From positions 1 through 12,003 of the forward strand of contig CALMAD010000152.1 in assembly GCA_937859105.1 (NCBI GenBank): a stretch of 12,003 nt of DNA, in the 5' to 3' direction. Numbering within the stretch: position 1 is the stretch's first letter; the number at the start of each line of letters is the position of its first letter. The notes below the pieces were generated by a model. That model made no database searches. It had not been told where the DNA came from and saw nothing but the letters and a program-made list of their open reading frames with translations. This document shows positions 6,410-12,003 of the stretch, in pieces. Source of the DNA: an uncultured Propionibacteriaceae bacterium. GTDB taxonomy: Bacteria; Actinomycetota; Actinomycetes; Propionibacteriales; Propionibacteriaceae. The position numbers and the translations under genes were made by a program.

Positions 6410-7783
6410 ATGGGCAGCGGAATCGAGTTGGTGAGCGACGGCGACGGCCTCGCCGTCATCGGCGCTTCGGCCGAGGTCGAGCGATTCTTCCTTTCGGCTG
6501 GCTTGGATCGGCTTCCTTCGAAGCAGCTGGACCTCCACCGGCTGTGGGCGGCTTCCGGAACAGGAGGGGCTGCCACACACATCGCCGCCGATCTGGCGGC
6601 GAACTCCGGGCGCTGGGTCAAACTGACTGCCGAGTCTGCCGAGGCCGTGAAAATGTTCGGGTTGATGCCGACAAAGACCCCGGGCGTCAGCCACGCGATG
6701 GTCGGCGAGCCCGGTGACATCAAGCAGTGGCTCCAGATCGCGCAGGCACCGACCGCGCTGTTGAGCGGACCCTTCGCGCTCACTGCGTTGTCGACGATGA
6801 TGCAGCAGCGTGCGATGCAGCAGCAGATGGACGAGATCGTCGAGTACCTCCAGGAGATCAGCGAGAAGGTCGACGACATTCTCCGCGGGCAGAAGGACGC
6901 GGTACTGGCTGACATGATCGGCGTCGATCTGATCATTGAGGAGGCGCTGACCGTCCGTGACCAAGTTGGACGTGTGTCCGAGGTCACTTGGTCGAAAGTG
7001 CAAGCGACTGGATTGACAATCGCACGTACACAGGCCTACGCGCTTCGCCAGCTCGACGCAATCGCGGAGAAGCTTGAGAGTAAGGCCGACCTTGGAGAGA
7101 TCGCCAAGGCGACCAGGGAAGCCGAACCGAAGGTGCGGGAGTGGCTCGCGGTCTTGGCACGCACCGTGCAGCTTCAGGACGGCAACTCGGTCCTCGAACT
7201 CGAACGAGTGCTCGACGCGTCGCCCGACGAACTCGACAGCCATCGCATCGGGCTGAAGGCGGCGCGGCAGCATCGCCTCGAACTCATCGGTCGCAGCACG
7301 GCGCGCATGCTGACGCAATTGGAGGAGACTGTCCGCAAGGCCAACTCCAACGTGCTGTTCAATCCGTTCGACTCGCCCGCCGCGGTGAAGTCGAGCAATC
7401 AGGTCACGAACAGCGTCCTCTCGTTCCGTGGACGGCTGGGAATCGAATCGGGGCAGGAGACAACGGGTGCGAAGCGCTGGGGACAGGCTGCCGGCGAACT
7501 TCGCGACAAGGTCATCACGTCCGCTTCGGAAGGCGTCACTGCTGCGGGCCGCCTCGGGTCGGACACCCTGGAGCGGGCGACTGAAGCGTTCCGGGCGGTT
7601 GTCGACGAGGATCGTGTGCCGGACAAGCCTCGGGCTGCTGCAGCGGCAGTGCAGGCTGGGGCGGCCATTAAGGGCGCGGCCAGCGGAGTCGCCGATGCCT
7701 TCGGGACGCTGTTCAGGCGCAAGAATGCCGGCGGGACCTTCAGTGAGGGATCCGAGTCCGACACGTCAGTTGCGGAATCCTGA
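6410..7783 (+). CDS. Coiled-coil/amphipathic-helix protein of unknown function, probable cargo gene
   Basis: This is the only intact plus-strand gene, 457 aa. ATG at 6410 has GGAG 6 bases upstream, which fixes the start although the frame is open to 6029. The N-terminal part (1-110) looks globular. A hydrophobic stretch follows at about 113-131 (APTALLSGPFALTALSTMM), then a Gln-rich coiled coil at 132-165 (QQMDEIVEYLQEISEKVDDI) and long helices to about 310. The C-terminal third (356-435) is Ala-rich amphipathic helix with no clear fold, ending in an acidic Ser/Glu tail. GC content and codon choice are visibly less extreme than in the conjugation genes. Similar uncharacterised proteins occur in actinobacteria, as I recall, but I know no function. 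The hydrophobic hairpin-plus-coiled-coil design could fit a membrane-acting or defence-related protein; this is speculation. It converges on the hydrolase gene with a 19-bp gap, and the 169-bp region before it shows no convincing promoter. Confidence 0.85.
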   Translation: MGSGIELVSDGDGLAVIGASAEVERFFLSAGLDRLPSKQLDLHRLWAASGTGGAATHIAADLAANSGRWVKLTAESAEAVKMFGLMPTKTPGVSHAMVGEPGDIKQWLQIAQAPTALLSGPFALTALSTMMQQRAMQQQMDEIVEYLQEISEKVDDILRGQKDAVLADMIGVDLIIEEALTVRDQVGRVSEVTWSKVQATGLTIARTQAYALRQLDAIAEKLESKADLGEIAKATREAEPKVREWLAVLARTVQLQDGNSVLELERVLDASPDELDSHRIGLKAARQHRLELIGRSTARMLTQLEETVRKANSNVLFNPFDSPAAVKSSNQVTNSVLSFRGRLGIESGQETTGAKRWGQAAGELRDKVITSASEGVTAAGRLGSDTLERATEAFRAVVDEDRVPDKPRAAAAAVQAGAAIKGAASGVADAFGTLFRRKNAGGTFSEGSESDTSVAES

Positions 7784-7802
7784 TCCGCTACCCCTCCCGT
7801 GC

Positions 7803-8828
7803 CTAGTACGTAGAGACGTGCACATGGTCGAGGTGTCGCAGGGTCGGGTTGGTGGTGGTCCCGTTGGGGTGGGTGTAGGGCGTCCAGCCTTGTGAGAGGC
7901 GTGTGGCACGCCAGACGTGGTCGTCGTAGATCAGGTACTTGATGTTGAGTTCGGTGGCGTTGGCTTGGAGCCAGTGAGCGACTTGCCAGCCGCGGGCTCG
8001 GCCTTCGGTGGTGTTCCAGCTCGGGATCATGAAGTCAACGGCGCGGCCGGCAGGGTGGTCGGAGGTGTTGGGTCGGTTCCCCACGCCGCCCATGCTGGTG
8101 ATCCAGGGGAAGGCTGCTTTGACGCACCGCAGCGCTCGGAGAGCAGCGGGCTGAAGGCCACGTTCGGCGGTGCTGCCGGAGGGTGGACAGAGGCCGTCAG
8201 GGCCGTCAGGCAGCTCACCCGCTTCGGTTGTGCAGGCTTGGGTGGCGTAGTGCTGCGCGTAGGCCAGCACGTCGTTGACGTACCAGATCGCTCGGTTGTA
8301 GCCGAACAGGGCCCGTCGGACACCGTCGTCCCCGTCCGCCGCGCCGAGGGCGGCGAGGTAGTTGGCGGCGGAGTGGATGCTGTCGGCGTCGTTGAGGATG
8401 TCGGCGCGGCCGTCGCCGTTTCCGTCGATACCGTAGGCCGCGAAGGTGGCGGGCAGGAACTGCATAAGTCCTCTGGCTCCGGCCGAGGATGTGGCGGTGA
8501 GGCGTCCGTGGTTGGTTTCCACCATGCCGACGCCCGCGAGGAGCGGCCACGGCAGCCCGTGGGCGGAGGCCGCCTCTTGGTAGAGCGTCAGGATCGTCGC
8601 GGGGATGTCGGCGGGTGGGTTGGTGAGGCTGGCGCGGCGCTCGTCGCCCGGGGTTGGTAGCGGCTCGAGAATGTCGAGGGTCCCGTCTGCGCCGACGGTG
8701 GCGCATGGGTTGGCGTTGAGGGAGCCTGCGGCGGGGGTGGCGACGGTGGCGATGATCAGGGCGGAGCCGAGGGGGACGCCGAGCAGGAAGGCCAGGACGG
8801 GGGCGAGCAGCCAGGCAAGCGGGTTCAT
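7803..8828 (-). CDS. Two-domain peptidoglycan hydrolase (lytic transglycosylase plus LAS/VanY-like domain), VirB1-like
   Basis: This 341-aa protein has an N-terminal hydrophobic segment (about 4-33), a signal or anchor that places it outside the membrane. Residues 75-200 form an SLT-type lytic transglycosylase: GVGMVETNHGRL with catalytic E104, SSAGARGLMQFLPATF, an EF-hand-like DGNGDGRADI (135-144), and ALFGYNRA. A Cys/Pro linker (about 199-235) leads to a second domain with HPAGRAVDF (H258-x6-D265) and LDHVHVS (H335/H337). These match the zinc ligands of LAS-type D-Ala-D-Ala or endopeptidase enzymes. In conjugation it would open the cell wall for the channel, cutting glycan and possibly peptide. 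The start is fixed by GAGG overlapping the upstream TGA, 8 bases before the ATG. Family assignment is strong for the first domain and good for the second. Confidence 0.9.
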   Translation of the reverse strand: MNPLAWLLAPVLAFLLGVPLGSALIIATVATPAAGSLNANPCATVGADGTLDILEPLPTPGDERRASLTNPPADIPATILTLYQEAASAHGLPWPLLAGVGMVETNHGRLTATSSAGARGLMQFLPATFAAYGIDGNGDGRADILNDADSIHSAANYLAALGAADGDDGVRRALFGYNRAIWYVNDVLAYAQHYATQACTTEAGELPDGPDGLCPPSGSTAERGLQPAALRALRCVKAAFPWITSMGGVGNRPNTSDHPAGRAVDFMIPSWNTTEGRARGWQVAHWLQANATELNIKYLIYDDHVWRATRLSQGWTPYTHPNGTTTNPTLRHLDHVHVSTY

Positions 8829-8837
8829 GTTCGTTCC

Positions 8838-10343
8838 TCATCGTGCTGAGTCCAGCGCATCGTTGGTGTAGGCGAGGGTCATCTCGGCTGGGTGCAGGAT
8901 CGTGGCGACCTTGTACTGGCGGTCGCCGACGCACCACAGGGCACGGCCCTTGCCGTGCATGGCCCAGCCGGTGACGAGGTCCTGGGCGATGGGCCCCAGC
9001 CCGAGGAGCCGTTCGAGTTCCTCGCCGACGGCCTGGTCCTGGCCGTGCAGGATCTTGATGTCGGCCAGGTGCAGCAGGTCCTTGGCGATCGCGGTGGCTT
9101 GGGAGTCTGCGTCCCCGGCCGAGAGCAGGTCGGAGGGTTTGTGGGCGACGGCGAACTGGATGTCGCCGTCCCGCCGGGAGAGCCGCAGGTCCGCGTCGAA
9201 GCTCTTCACGGCGTCCGGACCGAGCCTGAGTTGCTTCCACGACTCGTCTCGGACCACGATGCGCAGGTCGCCGGGGGCGGCGAGCTCGCGCATGCCGCGT
9301 CCCCAGCTGTTGAGGCACGTGAGTGCGATCCCGACGGCCTCGTCCCCCAAGGCTTCAAGCCGGGACAGCGACAGCGACTGGATCGGGGCGGTCCAGTCGA
9401 CGGCGATGGTGGTGTGGTCGTCGAACAGCCCGGCCAGCGCCCCGGACACGAGCTGGCCCAGGGCGTCCCGCAGCAGACGGGTCTCGTCGAGGAACTGGCG
9501 TTCGGTGGCATACCGGCATTCCGTGACGAGTTCCGCGGTGGGTTGGTCGAGGAGGCGCCACAGCTGCGGGATGGTGGTCTCGGTCAGCCGGGTGTTGCCG
9601 GCGGTGTAGCCGGTGAGGTGCGCGAGGGCGGTCTTGACGACGACTTCGTCGGTGGGGCCGAAGGGAACGTGGGCATCGCCGAGGCGTTGGGAGCCGACGA
9701 GGCCGCGGACGAGGGTGAGCCAGCGTCCGAACACGATCGCCGCGCGGCGTTGGGCTTCGGCGGTCGGGAGGTCGGCCCAGCCTTGGGCCAGCGGTCCGAA
9801 GGCGAGGGGGTTGATGCGGGCGCCGAGCCCGTGGCCGATCGCGAAAGGCTGGACGCCCAACGCGCGGCAGAGCTTCTCGTACTCGTCCTTGGGGTCGCCG
9901 AGGATCAGGGTGCGGTAGCCGAAGTCCATCATCCGCAGGCAGAAGGCCTTCACCGTGCCGGACTTGCCGCGTCCGGGTTTCCCGAACGCGAAGATGTTCG
10001 GGTTGGTGACGGGGATCGCGTCGTCGAGGACCCACCCGTTGGGGTCGGCGTAGAACGAGCCCCCGGAGAGGTGGTCGATGCCCATCTGGGCGCCGGTGGG
10101 TGGCAGGCCGGGGGCGGCGATCAGCGGCCACAACACCGGTGCCTGGTCGGAGGTCATCCGCCACACCGACACGGGCGCGGACGCCGGCGCCCAGCCGCGT
10201 CCACGCTGTCGGACGCCACGGCGCGGGGTGGGCGGAAAGAACCGTGCCTCCCTCACCGGCGGCGCGGGCTTGTCGAGGGTGGGGAGTTGGTGGCCGAAGT
10301 CGGCGAGCAGGCGGGCGGTGTCACGACCGCGGGAGGCGTTCAT
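8838..10343 (-). CDS. VirB4/TraC-like type IV secretion motor ATPase
   Basis: This 501-aa protein has Walker A GKPGRGKS (121-128) in NPNIFAFGKPGRGKSGTVK, LILGDPKDEYEKL (146-158), and Walker B LRIVVRDES (360-368, D366/E367). HKPSDL (401-406) and a C-terminal HGQDQA...LLGLGP segment are typical of VirB4/TraC ATPases, often annotated simply as 'ATP-binding protein' in actinobacteria. The first 65 residues are basic and Pro-rich and probably disordered; no membrane helices are present. It should energise the secretion channel at the inner membrane together with the preceding SCO6880-like protein. The ATG at 10343 overlaps the previous stop (ATGA) and has GGAG 6 bases upstream; an open frame continuing to 10655 is a shadow of the previous gene. 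Nine bases separate its stop from the hydrolase start. Confidence 0.92.
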   Translation of the reverse strand: MNASRGRDTARLLADFGHQLPTLDKPAPPVREARFFPPTPRRGVRQRGRGWAPASAPVSVWRMTSDQAPVLWPLIAAPGLPPTGAQMGIDHLSGGSFYADPNGWVLDDAIPVTNPNIFAFGKPGRGKSGTVKAFCLRMMDFGYRTLILGDPKDEYEKLCRALGVQPFAIGHGLGARINPLAFGPLAQGWADLPTAEAQRRAAIVFGRWLTLVRGLVGSQRLGDAHVPFGPTDEVVVKTALAHLTGYTAGNTRLTETTIPQLWRLLDQPTAELVTECRYATERQFLDETRLLRDALGQLVSGALAGLFDDHTTIAVDWTAPIQSLSLSRLEALGDEAVGIALTCLNSWGRGMRELAAPGDLRIVVRDESWKQLRLGPDAVKSFDADLRLSRRDGDIQFAVAHKPSDLLSAGDADSQATAIAKDLLHLADIKILHGQDQAVGEELERLLGLGPIAQDLVTGWAMHGKGRALWCVGDRQYKVATILHPAEMTLAYTNDALDSAR

Positions 10344-11845
10344 GCGTCGCTCCGGCGGGTGATGCTGACTCCGAGGGGGAGGGTGGAGGCCGCGAAGGCG
10401 GCGTCTTGGGCGAGGTCCAGGCGGAGCGGGGCGTAGCCGGCGCGGCGGATGGCGGCGTCGAGTTTGCGGCCGTACTCGCTGATACGGGTGGTCTTGGCGA
10501 CGGTGACGGTGGCGACGGCGTAGGGGCGGGTGAGGGCGTGGCCGCGGGCGAGCTTGTCGTCGAGGTGGTAGGTCTTGGCGGCGTCCGCCCGCTGCCGTGC
10601 GCGCATCTTGACGCCGGCTTTGGCGCGGAGGCTGGCGCCCATGTCGGCGGCCCACTCTGCGTTGGCGGACTGCCGGTCGGCGGTGGTCTGGCGCAGCAGC
10701 GGGAACGCGACCACGAGGCTGCGGCGTTCGCCGGGTTCGCTGGGCACAAGGACGGGGGCGAGGGCGCCGAGGGCGGCGCCCTTGTCGGGCAGCTTGATCG
10801 TTGCCGAGACCGAGTTCCAGGCGTCGTGGGAGTAGTGACGGGGGGCGGGGTCGGCGCCGGAGGGTCCGGCGTGTGCCCAGGGGACGTCGGCGTTCACCGT
10901 TGGGTTCGTCTCGCGTTCGGCGAGGGCCTCGATGATGCCGGCGCGGTCGCCGGGGGCGAACCCGGTGCGGACCGCGAGCGCGAGCTGCGGGCTGGTGAGC
11001 CAGCTGACGTCGGTGGCATTCAGCCCGCCGCGGAGTTGGGCCTCAACCTCGCCCATCAGCGAGTACAGGACGCGGGCTCGGCCCTCGAGGCCACCGCCGG
11101 CCTCCCGGGCCTCCCGACCGAGTCGAGTTTCGGGGACCACGATCGTGGCGAAAGACTCGGTGCGGACCGACGCGCGGGCCAGGGTGGCGGCCAAGTCGTC
11201 GTTCACCTGGGTGGCCAGCGCTGGGCTGGTGGGACGCCGGTGCTGGCGGATCCACAGGTCGCGTTCGGCGCCATCGTCGGGGACGGTTCGAACGAGGATC
11301 AGGAGTTCATCGATGAGTTCGGTACGGGCGCACACGTCGAGGAGGTCGGCGAGCCCGGCGCCCTGCCGGACCCGGGTGGCAGCGTCGGCGAGTCCGATGC
11401 CGGGGTGGGTGATCGAGCAGGTGACCGCCCAGGTGCGGGCCGCCTTGTCCTGGATGATGGCGGCGCGGGCGAGGGTGGGTCCCTGCGGTGGGCCGTCGTG
11501 GATGGTGATGCCGGCGAGGACGCCGGGCAGGTCAGCCTGGGCGAGGTCCTCGGCGCGACCGGCCGCGGCGTGGGAGCGGAACCGGGTCCAGCCGCTCAGG
11601 GTGCCGACCGCGTACTTGCCGGTGGCCAGCAGCCAGCAGGTGGCGGAACGGCCGCGAACCGGAACGACCACAAGGACGGCGAGGAGCGCCCAGACGAGCG
11701 CGAGGGTGCCAACCAGCGGCCATTGTTGAGCGTTGATCGCCCAGAACACAGGCAGGCTCGTCAGGGCGAGGGTGCCGAGTTGCGAGCCGGTGAGGCCGAA
11801 GAACCAGCCGATGCGGTCCTTGGCGTAGTCGGAGTAGACAGCCAC
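10340..11845 (-). CDS. SCO6880-like conjugation membrane protein (PrgI/VirB3-like plus VirB4 N-terminal-like)
   Basis: This 501-aa protein has a conserved N-terminal motif YAKDRIGWFFGLTGSQL and two membrane helices at about 20-38 and 43-62. A basic stretch and a large soluble body follow. This layout and the following ATPase gene match the SCO6880 family of actinobacterial conjugative elements, thought to supply the channel's VirB3/PrgI membrane part and the VirB4 N-terminal region. No Walker motif is present, consistent with the motor residing in the next gene. The start is a GTG at 11845 with AAGGAG about 8 bases upstream, 24 bases after the previous stop. The end overlaps the ATPase start by ATGA. 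It is the same length as its partner by coincidence. Family assignment is confident; the division of labour is inferred. Confidence 0.9.
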   Translation of the reverse strand: MAVYSDYAKDRIGWFFGLTGSQLGTLALTSLPVFWAINAQQWPLVGTLALVWALLAVLVVVPVRGRSATCWLLATGKYAVGTLSGWTRFRSHAAAGRAEDLAQADLPGVLAGITIHDGPPQGPTLARAAIIQDKAARTWAVTCSITHPGIGLADAATRVRQGAGLADLLDVCARTELIDELLILVRTVPDDGAERDLWIRQHRRPTSPALATQVNDDLAATLARASVRTESFATIVVPETRLGREAREAGGGLEGRARVLYSLMGEVEAQLRGGLNATDVSWLTSPQLALAVRTGFAPGDRAGIIEALAERETNPTVNADVPWAHAGPSGADPAPRHYSHDAWNSVSATIKLPDKGAALGALAPVLVPSEPGERRSLVVAFPLLRQTTADRQSANAEWAADMGASLRAKAGVKMRARQRADAAKTYHLDDKLARGHALTRPYAVATVTVAKTTRISEYGRKLDAAIRRAGYAPLRLDLAQDAAFAASTLPLGVSITRRSDA

Positions 11846-11869
11846 AGGGGTGCTCCTTCGAGGAGGGGG

Positions 11870-12003
11870 TCAGACGACGAGGACGGCGGCTTCGCTGGCG
11901 CTGACCTGACCGGCCGCAACACCGGCGCCTGCTGGCGCAGCTCCGGTGCCAGCGGCGGGAGCCGCGGGCGCGGGTGAGGCGGGGGGCTGGCCGGTGCCGC
12001 CGT
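11870..12003 (-). CDS. C-terminal end of an Ala/Pro/Gly-rich protein, truncated by the window edge
   Basis: Only the last 43 or so codons are present. They read as a low-complexity tail rich in Ala, Pro and Gly (GQPPASPAPAAPAAG, then AAGQVSASEAAVLVV and stop). In related conjugation clusters the gene before SCO6880 encodes a multi-helix TrbL/VirB6-like channel protein (SCO6881-like) with a disordered tail, so that is the best guess from position. The visible residues alone cannot prove it. It lies 24 bases upstream of the SCO6880-like gene and is probably co-transcribed. Confidence 0.6.
   Translation of the reverse strand, partial: GGTGQPPASPAPAAPAAGTGAAPAGAGVAAGQVSASEAAVLVV

Noticed and set aside
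7784..7802. Bidirectional terminator between the convergent genes
   Set aside because: The 19 bases contain no inverted repeat or T-run.
8892..10436. A 514-aa plus-strand open frame opposite the VirB4-like gene
   Set aside because: It has biased Gly/Val/Glu composition, no motif and no ribosome site, and lies over a gene with intact Walker motifs.
10100..11977. A 625-aa plus-strand open frame opposite the SCO6880-like gene and the start of the ATPase gene
   Set aside because: It has low-complexity Gly/Ala/Val/Glu composition typical of the complement of GC-rich coding sequence; the minus-strand genes have motifs and ribosome sites.

Overview
The window is very GC-rich (roughly 70% by eye) with GC-biased third codon positions, actinobacterial-type Shine-Dalgarno sites and densely overlapped genes. 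The protein families (SCO6880-like, ArdC-like, TraG/TraD-like, SLT hydrolase) point to an actinobacterial integrative and conjugative element or conjugative plasmid. The genus cannot be settled from the sequence alone. No relaxase, integrase, tRNA, origin or CRISPR array is visible, so this is an internal slice of the element.

Almost all genes are on the minus strand, so the element reads from high to low coordinates. Block A (12003 to 7803) is the type IV secretion block. It holds the C-terminus of an unidentified Ala/Pro-rich protein, an SCO6880-like protein (two membrane helices plus a VirB4-N-like body), a VirB4/TraC-like motor ATPase, and a secreted or membrane-anchored two-domain peptidoglycan hydrolase.

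Block B (about 5682 to 7783) interrupts the conjugation genes. It contains a plus-strand 457-aa coiled-coil/amphipathic protein of unknown function (6410-7783). Before it lies what looks like the 3' remnant of a chromosomal-type BRCT-Lsr2 gene (5893-6240). A non-coding stretch of about 210 bp with a 10-bp palindrome then leads into the next operon.

Block C (5681 to 109) is a tight minus-strand operon: a 54-aa protein, an ArdC-like antirestriction metallopeptidase, a 129-aa unknown, a zinc-finger/OB-fold protein, a small two-helix membrane protein, a TraG/TraD-type coupling ATPase, and a terminal DUF4913-like protein. Gene spacings are 27 bp or less and several junctions are ATGA-type overlaps, so expression is probably co-transcribed and translationally coupled.

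The observation I would chase first is that three consecutive, otherwise unrelated products of block C (ArdC-like, 129-aa protein, Zn/OB protein) all end in a 30-32 residue tail. Each tail starts W-E-[R/T]-V-x-[T/S/N]-P, is rich in Pro and Arg, and ends in Arg. Synonymous codon differences suggest selection on the peptide rather than recent DNA copying. Because the operon also encodes the coupling ATPase, and ArdC-type proteins are thought to act in the recipient, the tail could be a transfer signal that loads a set of DNA-protection proteins through the secretion channel. This is inference. A second theme is that both conjugation ATPases have their membrane part and motor part on separate, stop/start-overlapping genes.
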